64,000 bases of DNA from Megalopta genalis (lineage: Eukaryota; Arthropoda; Insecta; Hymenoptera; Halictidae). The DNA lies in the NCBI RefSeq assembly GCF_051020955.1, contig NW_027476096.1:62001-126000 (forward strand), in the 5' to 3' direction. This document shows positions 35,186-46,795 of this stretch, one piece after another; the stretch's first letter is position 1, and every line of letters begins with the position of its first letter. The position numbers and the translations under genes are program-made. The notes under the pieces were generated by a model. That model saw nothing but the letters and a program-made list of their open reading frames with translations, was not told where the DNA came from and made no database searches.

Positions 35186-35957
35186 TATTAATAAAGGCCT
35201 ATCTTTTTATTGTTTTATTGTATAACTTAACACAATAAAATATACAGGGTGTCTCGTTTGAATAGGACGTTTGATTTACGTTACTATTTGGATTTTTAAT
35301 AAAAGTATTTATTAGTATGTTTTTTAAGAGGAAACGGCGTTTTATAATGTTAATTGTCTGTAGGCGTTGCTTTGAAAATTCAAATTTTTTTGCTTCAGTC
35401 GATAGTAGCATACCTTAGATTATATACGGTGTGTCAGCTGATTTTGACATTTCGATTACGTCACTATTACGATATGTGAAACAAATATTTCGAGTGATTT
35501 TTTGATGGATTCAAAATGAATATATTACGAGATTATTATTTATTGAAAATAAAATCCATGAACATATATCAAACTCACGGGACAGAGTACATAAAATATA
35601 CAAGTTACATACACTGCTTTGGTAACGTCAGGTGTCGACGAGTAAAACAATTACAATATTTAACAATTGTTCTAAACATTGCACTAAAACAACAGTGTTA
35701 TAAAATTTCGCACTTAGTCAAACAATATGTAATCGTGTAGCTCTCAAAAGTTGTTACAGCCGTTAAAATCATACTTGTTATTAAGTATGATTAGCTTCGA
35801 TTGGAACATCAACGGAAATAAAAGCGACTCAATTTAATTATTTATAACTAAACATATATTAAAAATCAATCTTAAATCATTTTAATTCTAACTTGTTTCT
35901 GATATTGCTTAAACTCAACTAAAAACATTGAGATAGTAGTGATTGGATAGTTATGTT

Positions 35958-36263
35958 CCCAGATAACACACAAAGATGTCTTTAAGATGTTTGGTATAGG
36001 ACATTCGAGACGTCCATAACACATCCCGAATGTCTTATGAATGTCTACGAACAGCCTAGAAATGTCTTGCGTTACAAATCAAGACGTCTTATGAATGTTT
36101 TTAAGACGTCCTGTAGATGTCTAAACGATGTTTTCTAGACGTCCATAAGACGTATTTTAAACGTTTATACGACGTTTCAAAGACGACCATTTTAGGGCGT
36201 AGGATATTCAGATCTAAAATGGATGTAAAATGGATGTCTTTGAGACGTCCAGTGCTTATTGGG
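35958..36263. mobile_element. candidate inverted-repeat element packed with ACGTC motifs
   Basis: CCCAGATAACACACAAAGAT at the left and (inverted) CCCAATAAGCACTGGACGTC at the right bound about 306 bp in which AGACGTC/GACGTCT or one-mismatch variants recur every 10-30 bp in both orientations (AGACGTCCATAAGACGTA, CAAGACGTCTTATGAATG, TTTAAGACGTCCTG). Weak terminal similarity and the repeat texture suggest a DNA-transposon remnant. The superfamily is not identified. Confidence 0.45.
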
Positions 36264-37068
36264 TTTTTACTATTAATAAAATAGGTTTTTACTATTATTA
36301 GTTCCTTACGGTATAGTTTCATTAGTTGTTTTTTTTGTAGGAGAACGCGTGAAGGCCATGTCAAGGTCAGTCTTGTTTTCTGTCAAACGAAATTATATAT
36401 TCTCTAATACATTTCTCGATGCAGCTTAATATTTTCTATCAAAGTGTATTAACGTATGTGAGGGTCGAAATATTATTATTCCAGTAATCATGTTAATGTA
36501 AATATTGGTTACCTTAATTATCATCGAAACCATTCCAAAAAAGAACTCAAAATATTTTTGCTAGATATGATAATAGTGATGTAAACCAAGTATCAAGATC
36601 GGATAGGACACCCTGTATAATATCAGGAAGTGTGGAATAACAACTGTATGTCCGGAAGCTTTGTTTGCAATTAAAGAGTTTCAAAAGCCATTAGGTACGT
36701 TATGCAGTTACGGCTAACAAGAGGAGGTCAACAATTCGAAAATTAAATAAATTCTGCATTTTTGAGGACACATTCTCATTCGAATAATAGAGAAAAAATT
36801 CATATTCGAACAATTTGTTTAGAAAATTAAATTCATTAACTATCGTTTTGACAGAGTTATAGCACTTTTAACGTATTAATCAATATAGCTTTCCGTCTTT
36901 ATTAAAATTTATATACATACATAGTTATATTTATTGTATTTATCACATTAAATACATCATATCCTCTTAGAAAATATGATAAAAATATCGTCAAATATTA
37001 ATAAAAATAAAAAAAAAGATGTATAGATTTCTATAATAAAATAGAATATATAGAAGCTATAAATGCTA
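36264..37068. other. A+T-rich stretch, no gene seen
   Basis: Contains GATAGGACACCCTGTATAAT at about 36600, similar to the outer end of the 365-bp family, but no partner was placed with confidence (ATACAGGGTGTCTCG at about 35246 is one possibility). Confidence 0.4.
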
Positions 37069-37590
37069 TGTGTTACAATTTTAAATAATTATGTTCATAA
37101 AATCAATTTGATGTTCTTTACGTGAAATACAAAATCATGATCGTTACACATACGTGACGCTGGTAGCATACGTGTTAATAAACTGTTTTGATAGATTTAT
37201 TCTCAACGTTCTATTATCGCTACTGTATTCCATATTTGTTGTTTCATTTCATCTTTACTGTATCACTTTACTGTGCACTTTGTTGTGAAACAAATCACGT
37301 ATCATGCCATGTGTTGCAATTGTAAATAATTATATTCATAAAATTAATTTGATATTCTTTATGTGAAATATACAATCGTAACGAACGTGTTAATGAACAG
37401 CTTTGATGATAAAATTAATTTGATATTCTTTATGTGAAATATACAATCATAACGAACGTGTTGATGAACAGCTTTGATGGAGCTATTCTCGATTTTTTAT
37501 ATTCCCAATTTTTGTTGTTTTATTTAATCTTTATTTTACACATTACTGTACACTTTGTTGTAAAACAAATCATTTATCGCGCCCCCATTC
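37069..37590. repeat. 240-bp tandem duplication with an internal 71-bp duplication
   Basis: ATGTGTTACAATTTTAAATA at 37069 and ATGTGTTGCAATTGTAAATA at 37309 begin two diverged units. In the second, AAAATTAATTTGATATTCTT is duplicated again at 37340 and 37411 (71-bp step, nearly identical). Two ages of duplication are therefore visible. Confidence 0.8.
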
Positions 37591-37640
37591 AGTGTTTTTG
37601 TTGCGACATGTATGTTACGATGTATCACACTGTATACATA

Positions 37641-38092
37641 CGCACGGTGTACCACGCGAGATGATCAGATTAATTTATTCTGTTACTAGCGTTTCGATTG
37701 GAAACTTGTTAAGCTAAAATAACATGGTTTAAGAAGAGCTTTAATATGATTGTACCAAATTTTTTCTCAACCCTTTCTTCCCAGAGTTGTCAAGATTTTT
37801 TATAAGTAAACCTACAATTTTTTTGTTTACATTCTGAAAGAACTACGTGTTATGATGCTTGTTGAATTCGTCTCAGCATTTCCTAAATAATGGGTTCAAA
37901 AAAAATTGTGGTCGATCTATAAAAAACTGAAGGTAACCTTGACAACTCCAGGGAAAAAAGGGTTAACAGAAAATTTGGTACAATCATCTTAAAGCTCTTC
38001 TCAAACCATGTCATTTGACCTCAACAAATTTCAAATCGAATGGCCAGCAACAGAATAAATTAAGCTGATTACGTTCTGTGGTTCACCCTGTG
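37641..38092. mobile_element. palindromic TA-flanked element (452 bp)
   Basis: Left end CGCACGGTGTACCACG and inverted right end CACAGGGTGAACCACAG, with TA at 37639-37640 and 38093-38094. The arms pair over about 150 bp (TAATTTATTCTGTTACTAGC and GATTGTACCAAATTTTTTCT at the left, their diverged inverse at the right). The loop is near 37810-37905. No coding capacity. Confidence 0.75.
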
Positions 38093-39866
38093 TATCCACC
38101 GTATGCAATTTTCATGCTACGTGTACAATAGAAGATAATAATACCTGTTGCAAAATTCCAGTAACGTAACCAGCCGTTAGAATTTAGAATATATTGCCGG
38201 CACATATCAAAGATGCTAGCTTAAAGCCTTCGTGAATATCTAAAGTAGCTATATCACAAGCGTATGTAAACAAGACCGTTTCTTGTGTAATAGGAATACC
38301 GACTATACATAATGTATGTATAATGTAGAACGTAGAATATGTTCCAATGCCCTAATCTGTAGAATTCCTGCTTGTATTGCAGTGTAAATATCAGCGACCG
38401 TATCATTAATTTTAGTAGAGAATGTTCTGCTTTCGAAACAGAGTTTAATATTGATGAAACATTTATAATTTATACGATCTTCTAAAGTTCAGTGATTATT
38501 TTGAATATATTTTTATTAAATATTATTTAATATTCTTAACTGTAATATATTATGCAGATAATTGAATTTTAGCTTTTAATTTCGTTAAAAATAGAAGCTT
38601 ATTATACATTAAAAATTGACTAATATTCTCCGAATAAAATTCAATTAAAGCTGACATTCAATTAGAATCAAAGACAACTAATAGATACGTACAAACTGAT
38701 ATAATTGTATCATATTAATTTGTATATGTTCAACGAGAAAATTAGTATACATTCCATGAACATGAGAAAAATTATTCCAAAACTCTTCAGTGAATTAAAA
38801 AATGTGCCTTCATTTTAATTATATCAATAGTAAGGAACATATAATTAAAACGAAGGCACATTTTTTAATTCACTGAAGAGTTTCGGAATAATTTTTCTCA
38901 TGTTCATGGAATGTATACTAATTTTCTCGTTGAAATGTATGAGACAAATGTGAATGCATAATATATAAATAATATATGAATATGCATAAACAATGAAGGA
39001 GACAGTAGGCCACCTATTGCAAAACTATAGTCATTTGTTCATAGAAAGGACAAATATAAACAATTCAAGCATTTTCTGTGCAATAGTCAATGCGAACTCA
39101 ACAAAGTTTTCTTTAAAAATTTTAATAATTTATGAATTGTGTTTGTAGCATAGAGTATGTATGTGTATGTGTTTACATATATGAAACATGAGAGTTTATA
39201 AAGGAGTATGTGTTCAATGTGTGTAGAAATCGAGATTATATTATAGTAATACGTATTAAAAATATTGAAAGTATTTCTTTCATTGATTCATTAATGTTGA
39301 TATTCGGAACAGGTTATAACAGTATTGTCGTAAAATGTTACATTGGATTTGATAAGTTATTTTTTCGTTTTCTTATTTTTTGTTAGATCAGGGTTTTTAT
39401 GTTGTATTGCTAATGTTACGGAAATACGATATCGAAAAATTATGGTTTAATTTATATCATGCGATGTTTAATAACTGTTTTCTTATTTTATATTAAATAT
39501 ATTTCAGAGGGACGTTTATATTTGTGTTTACGTAACAAATACATACGTGTTACAATTTACCCTACATACTGTTACATTTGATCCCTAGTCAGGGCTTATT
39601 GTAAAAAAAATACTGATTTTATTAAAACGAAGCTAGCTAAATATCTATGCATTATATATTTGTTACTGTTTCATTATAAATCTGTCAACCAGGTATGTAA
39701 ATAATAACACTTTGCACTAGTGTGCCGACTCTGAGATAAGGGAGACTGATGACGGTTCTAACACTTTGACTTTAGAACACGATTACACATAAACTCCTGT
39801 ATTTACAACGACAATTATTGTGCGAGCCTCTTACCTACTTATCTGAAATTATTCGTTTGTCGTGCA
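38093..39866. other. A+T-rich stretch, no gene seen
   Basis: Only the hairpin at 38729-38934 stands out. Confidence 0.5.
38729..38934. repeat. 96-bp-arm near-perfect hairpin
   Basis: 38729-38824 and 38839-38934 are reverse complements with two mismatches seen by eye (CCTTCATTTT against CCTTCGTTTT, and CCAAAACTC against CCGAAACTC), separated by a 14-base loop. A transcript of either strand would form a long double-stranded stem. It could be a small foldback element, a hairpin-RNA precursor or a recent inverted duplication. Confidence 0.9.
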
Positions 39867-39870
39867 TTAA

Positions 39871-40378
39871 CACTTTGCCGGCTGCATTGTTTTTAAACAT
39901 TTCTTCGCTTGACGCCGGCACCACTAACTCTGTTACTTCGCTTGTCGCCGGCTGTTTTTGAGATTATTGGGAGATGATAAATTTCAAGTTTTTCTAAGAG
40001 CTTCACTGTCCGAAGATTCTGCTTCACTTTCATTTGTCGGATCTGCAATGTTTTCTTCCCAATCCGCAATGTCGATTGGAACGTCGAACAAGTCGTCCGC
40101 GCATTCCTCGTAAATAACAGTGTCTTCTCCTTCGTCTGTCGTGATAAATGGGTACAAGTACTCATAAAAAAAACACTTGCTGACATATGTAACTTATTCC
40201 ACGTAAAGCTGTACAGCTTTATGCTAAAAATACTGTACCAAGACGGTACGGAATAAAAGCACAACAACAGAACCCCACAGATCATCAAGAGAATGCAAAC
40301 GATACGAAAGTGTTGTCGTCGGCCACTGGGCGATACCGTGCGCACGACACCACTGTGGTGTCGCCGGACGGCATAGTG
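39871..40378 (-). mobile_element. piggyBac-like deletion derivative
   Basis: 508 bp between TTAA at 39867-39870 and 40379-40382. Inverted ends are CACTTTGCCGGCTG and CACTATGCCGTCCG. The minus strand carries a short acidic open segment typical of the N-terminal region of piggyBac transposases, so this looks like an element that lost its centre and C-terminus and is not a simple MITE. Confidence 0.75.
39984..40195 (-). pseudogene. piggyBac-like transposase, acidic N-terminal fragment
   Basis: About 70 open codons end in TGA at 39984-39986. The reading is strongly acidic (TTDEGEDTVIYEECADDLFD, then ADWEEN, NESEAESSDSEALRKT), like the disordered N-terminus of piggyBac transposases. An in-frame TAA lies just upstream and there is no ATG in this frame. 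A longer ATG-led frame (150 codons, 39893-40345) overlaps in another phase and is basic and unremarkable; I consider it a shadow. The family assignment depends on the TTAA-flanked element around it. Confidence 0.5.
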
Positions 40379-40740
40379 TTAAGGAATATCCAACTTATTA
40401 ATAAAATATAGGAAACGAATAAAGTGTTATAATCGTCGCCGACCCCAGGTCAGTTGTAACACAGCATGGCATTCTTTATGTGCTCAGTCATTACAGTCAC
40501 AGCATTGGACCTATTTTTCATTAAAATTACATATGCACATTATACAGCACGAATTAATTATGCTACATTATATAGCACAATAATATCTATCATAAACATA
40601 TATTGAGATATTTAAAATGTTACAGCCGCCCCCGTGTTACAACCGTCATCGGTCTTGTCTATCATTAAAAATTGCCATAATTCATATCAATATTTACATC
40701 TCTCAATCTGTTTGTATTTAAGAAGTTACTAAAACCTTAA

Positions 40741-41419
40741 CCCTTGTGCGATAAATGCAGGATTACGTTGACCCGCGAGCGATAAAACTGCTTAGTATGC
40801 GGTAGCATTCCTTACACGCATAGCGTTCGAAAGCAGTGTTAACACCAGTTTCCAATACAAAGTCTATTACGAGTCAAAGTGACCCTACATTCGTCTCTCG
40901 TGACCATCAAAAACCACTCGTCTATCGAGAATTAAATGTGGCATGTGATAAGAAATACTTCTTTCTGCGGAGTGCGTGGAGATTGACAATAAAGAAACAC
41001 ACATAACCGATACTCATATACACACTTTGATATAATAAATGATTATAGAAATATACAGAAACGATGCTGAGCAAGCGAGCACGCACGCAAGAAGCATTAA
41101 GGCACGATATACATAGACACGAAAAAGAAAACGGAAAGGCTAGGGTGCGCCAGTTATAGTCCTCACGCGAGAAGAAGGCACCTTTGTGTAAGAGGGGGAA
41201 GTAAGCAGTTGGCAAGAGGGGGAATGTAAACACAAAGGTTTCTTGTTGCTTGAGAACTGTACGTTCTGCGTGCTGATTGGCGCAATGAATTGCTCAACAG
41301 AATGAGTGAATGCGCTTAATTTTGTTTAAACGAAATGAAAATGATAGCTAGAATGAAAATATTAGATCAGAAGAAAAGTCTGCGTCGCAGATGTTAAGTG
41401 GCTTCGAGTGCGAAGAGGG
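40741..41419. mobile_element. candidate TTAA-flanked element
   Basis: Inward from TTAA at 40737-40740 the end reads CCCTTGTGCGATAAA. Inward from TTAA at 41420-41423 it reads CCCTCTTCGCACTCG. The ends are similar (CCCTxxTxCGcA) but not identical. The 679-bp interior has no transposase trace and includes foldback copy F. Confidence 0.45.
41157..41260. mobile_element. foldback MITE copy F
   Basis: TAGTCCTCACGCGAGAAGAA at the left; AAGAGGGGGAATGTAAACAC and TTGCTTGAGAACTGTA at the right. The left arm has lost the CATTCCCCCTCTTAC piece. It lies inside the candidate TTAA element. Confidence 0.7.
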
Positions 41420-42163
41420 TTAAGATTCTCAAATTATTCTTTCATTGAGAAGAGCATTTTCAAGGAGAAAACTTTGATAAACCTATTTGTTACCTGCTCT
41501 GATATCTCCCACGAAAATTGACTCTATATGATTTAGAATGAGGATTTGCGATTAGGATTAGAAACCTTTGAGATATTTCCGTAAAACATTTGTTTCGGTT
41601 AGCTCTGTCTACTTTTCTACTAAGGCAATTTCAAATAAGTGGTTTCAAGAAAAATGTGTTCAAAGTTTTCAGCAGATGTATCCTTCTGGGCGATACGTTA
41701 CGGTCTCACGATCTGTATCTACGTAACTATCAAACTTAAATTGTCTACCTACAACTTTAGCGATTTAAGCCCTACGTATGACAACTAAGGATTAACGTAA
41801 ATAAAATTGATCTTTAGAACTGGTAAAAATGCAGGGTATCATTTTCTTTCAAATTTCACTTTTTTAAATTAATCCACAAGCTCCAAACATTTATTGCATT
41901 GGTTTTCGAAAAATTTTCAAATGAAATTACACTTACATTTATCTAAAAATTCGAATTTTACATTCTCTTTTACCTTTAATTCTACAATGTATAATGAATT
42001 TTTTTTCAAAAAGAGGAAATCTTGCAAATTGAAATGTTTCTGAAAGCATTAGAAGATTTTTTTCGTTATTGCATTTGTCAATAGAATTTATATGGGTGTA
42101 TGATCTTTATCTCGCTTTCTTTTATACAAAGCTTAATAAAACGATACGAAAAGATCGTATATA

Positions 42164-42720
42164 CACAACAACTGGCAAAAAGTATTCGAACACCTTCTGA
42201 AACGCAATAATTTTTTCGAAACTGGATTAATTGTAAGTGATTTATATTTATTTTAAACGATAAATGAACTAGTTTACTGTATACTGACTACAATAGTTTC
42301 TTTTAATTTTATGATTACTTGGAATGAAAATTAAAATTAAAAAGTTATTGTTTTTTAACTTTTTTATTGGAACCTGTATCGAAAATTTAGAAAAATGCAT
42401 TTTGTAGATCTCAGTAACATTTATACATACTGAAAATTTTATTGAAATCGGTTAACACATAGTCAAGCTACAGCCACTGAAATATGTAAAAATTATCTGT
42501 TTTTTGTTGAAATCCGCAAATAATTGCGATTTTCACGATCTTTAACTGTTTGTAGCTCATAAAACCTATTTTTTTAATTTTCGTTATATACTCAGATAAA
42601 AAAGTTGAAAAAGCGAGAGGTATTTATTTTTTTTGTGATTCCAAGTAATAGCAAATTAAAAAAAGTATTTTAGTCATTATACAGTAAACTAGTCCCTTTG
42701 TCATTTACGAAGAATTCACT
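42164..42720. mobile_element. Tc1-like palindromic element
   Basis: Outer left sequence is CAACAACTGGCAAAAAGTAT, then TCGAACACC, the kind of wording seen at Tc1-type ends. Arms at about 42252-42395 and 42575-42715 are inverted (AACTAGTTTACTGTATACTG, ATTACTTGGAATG and AACTTTTTTATTGG against their inverses). The outermost right end is unclear, so the limits are approximate. It shares its interior with 1459-2054. Confidence 0.55.
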
Positions 42721-42942
42721 GAGGAGAACCTTCAATTTTCAAATCTATACAAAATTTCAGTTTTTAGAAAGGTTTCAATTTGTATGATTCCATGACAAAA
42801 TGTTATTTCTCACCTTTTATTTCCTTCCTCTTGTTTCTTACCGGATATATTATGTAAAAACGTGTTACAAAGAAATTATCGATGTAATGTGAAAGTAGAG
42901 CCTTCAGACTTTCCACTAAAACCACGTTTATTCTTATAAATA

Positions 42943-43133
42943 TGCTGTGGATTTTATGCATATGTTACAAAAACGAGGGACTGCAATTTTAAAAGAGGGA
43001 AAGAACATGAGAATTGTACTATAATTACTGAAATGTTGTACTGAATTATTCAACAGAGGAAAAACTTTTTGAGAGACGTCTGTTTCTTCCAACAGATGCA
43101 GAGAACTTTCATTTTGCATAAGGATCTGCAGTC
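42943..43133. mobile_element. ~200-bp TA family copy (191 bp)
   Basis: Left TGCTGTGGATTTTATGCA after TA (42941-42942); right TGCATAAGGATCTGCAGTC before TA (43134-43135). The ends are inverted repeats. Confidence 0.65.
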
Positions 43134-43198
43134 TACTTATAAAACTCATTTCTATGAAGTTATAACAGTTTAAACATAGACAATGTTTGACCATCGAA

Positions 43199-43399
43199 AA
43201 ATTGTGCGCGGATGCCATGGGCAGATTTTAAAAATGTAGAAGATGTCTAAATTATCGCAGTTTAATAGCATTCTTATTCTGTTTTTATTTTTACAGCGAG
43301 TATTCTGGGTCTTTTAGTTGACGATGGAAATTTTTCTTAAATCCTAATTTTTGTTTAAATGACATATGAAAATGTGAATATACATAAAGATCCTCAGTC
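43199..43399. mobile_element. probable ~200-bp TA family copy
   Basis: The right end ACATAAAGATCCTCAGTC before TA (43400-43401) is clear. The left end near TTGTGCGCGGATGCCATG is a weak match. If both hold it is the immediate neighbour of the copy at 42943-43133. Confidence 0.4.
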
Positions 43400-43986
43400 T
43401 AATAAATAGAGAAACGATATTAATCTGCTAGTATGACAGACTAATTCCATACGAAAACAATTGTAAAAATTTCACGTCAGTTTCACATAGGAAATTTTGT
43501 TACCGAGACAATTAAGTTTGAAAATTCGTTGAGTGTACATGCACTTCACAAACTACAAACTGAATATGGATGGAACCATCGACAGGGAATGATGTTACAT
43601 ACGAAAATAAACACACAAACATTTTCGTACGAAATATTTTTGTTTGCGTTCACATGTTTGGAGAACCTCTGTCGCAGTCCAAAAATAATTTTTTTATTGG
43701 TGGTACTCAACTCATCTCATTCATTGAAAATAATTTCTCTAGACATTATAAAAACAATTGTTCGTTCACATCAGTATCGTGTTTTATTATTGCAGTGAAC
43801 GTGTAAAATTATGGATTCGCTAATCATTAGAGTACGTCGCACAGTGGGGTATTTGACCCGAATAGCTGGCCAAAAGTCAAAATCTTTATGTTCTTTTAAA
43901 AATAAATAAAACTTCTTCTTCTCGATTATATGTATATGCAAGTAATCTACAGTAATATCTTGTCATGAACAGTAGTTGTCACAAAC

Positions 43987-44019
<33 letters not shown>
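43987..44019. repeat. (AAT)n microsatellite
   Basis: About eleven AAT units. Confidence 0.9.
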
Positions 44020-44020
<1 letters not shown>

Positions 44021-44310
44021 ACACAGTGGGGAATAAATATGTATATGTGAACATCCATTAAAACAGTATAACCTTTTTAAAACTGAAAGGATTTTTTTTA
44101 AATTTTGCTATTATTTGGAAAGACAAGAAAAATAAAAAATCTCATGAATTTCATCTATTTTATATGAGCCCATAACGAAAATTGAAAAAGGTTGCAGATT
44201 TCTGACAGGTATTGGTTGAAAGTGTAAAAAAAAACGGGACAAAACTGCGATTTTCGCGATCTTTAATTGTTTATAACACGTAACAACGTCAACCGATTTT
44301 ACCATTTTAA
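44020..44310. mobile_element. Tc1-like palindromic family copy (partial)
   Basis: CACACAGTGGGGAATAAATA start, then AGTATAACCTTTTTAAAACT, ATTATTTGGAAAGACAAG, GAGCCCATAACGAAAATTGA and TTGGTTGAAAGTGTAAAAAA. The same order of blocks occurs at 60951-61640. The right half is lost. Confidence 0.5.
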
Positions 44311-44429
44311 AGTTCGTCCACATATATTTTTTTGTGCTCAACTTTATTTCAACTTCACTGCTAACAAATTGGATTTGGTTTATATTAAAGCTAAACAGGT
44401 ACAATTCTATTTTAATGTGTTTCACGCAC

Positions 44430-44780
44430 CCTTAATCTCAATTCCTATTCCCCGCTTCCTATGTCTACCTTTTAAACTGTCTGCCTCCTTCTTTTCTGTT
44501 CTCCTTATTGCACCTTCCTCCTCTTTGAGTTTTTAATGGTCTCCTACCATATTATCCTTTTCTTCTCTCTTTCCGTCTTATCATGGCAAACCATTTTTCC
44601 ACCGCTTATTATCTCCTTTATCCCTCCTTCATCTCCTCTATATTTTGCATTCTCTTATCGAGTGTTTTAGAGACCCGAACATCCCTCTTCTAGTACTTAT
44701 TACATCTTTCCAAATTTCCACATCTCGCTTTTGCCGCTAATCGCTAACTTTATTCTGTTCCTTCCATTTTCAGGTATTCT
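44430..44780 (-). other. pyrimidine-rich block, possibly decayed retroelement
   Basis: Plus strand is rich in CT; minus strand is rich in GA and lysine/glutamate-type codons, with scattered stops. The composition resembles the non-LTR retrotransposon pieces at 46796 and 48202-49950, but no conserved motif was recognised. Confidence 0.2.
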
Positions 44781-45595
44781 AGTAAACCTAAAACTTGGAT
44801 ATACTATTTGTACCGTGATGATTTAATCGCAAAATACTGAGTAATTCAATTAAATTAATTACGAATTACGATTTGATTTAATTAAAATTACGAATTGCGA
44901 TGTAATTTAATTAAAATTACGAATTACGATGTCGCTTAAAATCACGAATTAAAAAGCAATAATAGGTATAATAAGAAGTTGAAAATACTATGTGAAGTTT
45001 TAAAGAGGAGGATATTATTATTTTGTCCTCTATGTATTCCAGTAAATAACAAATCACAAATTAAATTAATGCTTTAGTGGCAAACAATAGTGAAATTATT
45101 TTCTTAAGTAAAAATCATGAAAACGTATGCAACTTCTTCAAAGTTCTGGGTTGTATATAATTTGAAGAATTGTATTTCAATTACATTGTACTTCAATTAC
45201 ATTGGATTTCATTTACACTCGTGATGAAAATAATTAGTAATTGAATTAACTGTAAAGTTCGAATTACATGATTGAATTACAATGTAATTGAAATTAAATG
45301 TAATTAAATTACGTAATTGAATTTCAATCTAATTAAATGAGCACAATTCTGTATTAATTATCCCCCATTTTGAAACTGGTATTTCAAATAGTTGTTTCAA
45401 ATTAGGGAGATTGAATATGAAACTCAGAGAAATGGTACGAAAACGGTGTTTCATATTAAGAACACGCTCGTACTTTATCAGTTTTCTCGTATTATTTTTT
45501 ATTTGTATTAAATAAACATTTCGAAGTTCATCACGTTATCTAGAAACATCAATCTATCGAACAGTAGCATAAATATTCAACAATAATACTTTTAA

Positions 45596-46627
45596 TCCTT
45601 AGCACTCCGAACCATTCTGGACGTTAGCTACCAGCTACTCAGCGCCACTTTTCGGCAGAAACGGGCATTTACAGACCCTCGTATTATTTAGTATGGTTTT
45701 GGAACTAACTAACATATTATAATGATATTGGACTTTTATGAATTCGCTGAAATCGAGAAATTTGCAAAAAAATCAATATTTTATTTTTTATAATTTTGTT
45801 GTTGTTTGTTTTATAATTTTGTTTTGTTATTGTAATCTCTATCTATGCGAACTCTTTCTCTCGTCGCCTTGTTGCTTGGACGATATCACTATCACTGCTA
45901 TCAAAACGATAGACTAACTGTAGAAGAAAACCTTCTACAGTTAGTCTTTCTAACATATCTGTATAAACGTCTATCTGGGAGCTCATCTTCACTACTACTT
46001 GTGTCATGAGACTCATTCGTGTTTGAACGTTTTGCCATTGTTCTAATAAAAAATATGAATAAATACATAGGTTGAAAATTTCTAATTGTTATTACTAACT
46101 CACAAGATAATATTTACCAAAAAAAACTTTTACCAATTTATTTACCAAGAGAAGAATCACTTTTCCGATTTTCTCACTCGTTAGATCTATCTATACCGCT
46201 CGACGCTTAAAACTAGACTAAGTTCGGCTTTGAAAATCTTTTCTTCCAGATTTTATGATTATAAATCTCACTATACAGTGCGTGCTATGTTCGCATACCG
46301 ACCTTTCTTCTACAAACTTGCCTTATCGCTCTTTTCAAGTGGCGCCTTTGAAATACTCGGACCGTCGTGAGTACGCCTCTCATGTTATCGTCAAAACCCG
46401 CTGACATTTCTTGTATATATCTTAGTAATTTTACTATATTTTGATTTGATTTCTTGTGCCATTTCAAGAGAAGACTTCAGGGAAATATGTATGTCTCAAA
46501 AAATTGCTCTGAAATAACTCAATTCCCCGTAATCACTAATAAATTTTAATGTCCCACGAGAGGGGACATCCGAGTGATATGCTAGAATTACTATGTCCCA
46601 CGAGAGGGGACAGCGGAGTGCAAAGGG
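45596..46627 (-). mobile_element. piggyBac-like element remnant (1032 bp)
   Basis: TTAA at 45592-45595 and 46628-46631. Ends read inward CCTTAGCACTCCG and CCCTTTGCACTCCG. Near the right end the 24-bp phrase beginning TGTCCCACGAGAGGGGACA occurs twice (46551 and 46593), each a perfect small palindrome. The interior has a short minus-strand reading frame with a plausible transposase start. Confidence 0.75.
45901..46038 (-). pseudogene. possible piggyBac-like transposase N-terminus
   Basis: ATG at 46036-46038 opens 45 codons (MAKRSNTNESHDTSSSEDEL, then PDRRLYRYVRK) to a stop at 45901-45903. An S/E/D-rich start followed by basic residues fits the N-terminus of piggyBac-type transposases, and the TTAA-flanked element around it supports this. 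The frame ends just past a perfect 16-bp-arm hairpin (45911-45947), which may have disrupted the original frame. Confidence 0.4.
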
Positions 46628-46795
46628 TTAAGTTATAATGAAACTGATGATAATGAAAAGCTATACTCCATGAAAAGCGTTCTACCATAGGTACTTTTAT
46701 TATCGCGCTACGCTTCCGTGTTGCTTAGATTGCAGCACTTTATTCTTTAATCTTCGTTTCAGCTCTGTACTTATATTCCAGCCCCCGCCCCTTAG

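Noticed and set aside
35246..36621. A 1.4-kb element bounded by ACAGGGTGTCTCG and GACACCCTGT
   Set aside because: Only about ten terminal bases match, interior arms do not pair, and the span contains other elements. The ends are probably from separate decayed copies.
43846..44034. Small element between two CACAGTGGGG motifs
   Set aside because: The two motifs are in the same orientation, so they are not terminal inverted repeats. The second is better explained as the start of the Tc1-like copy at 44020.
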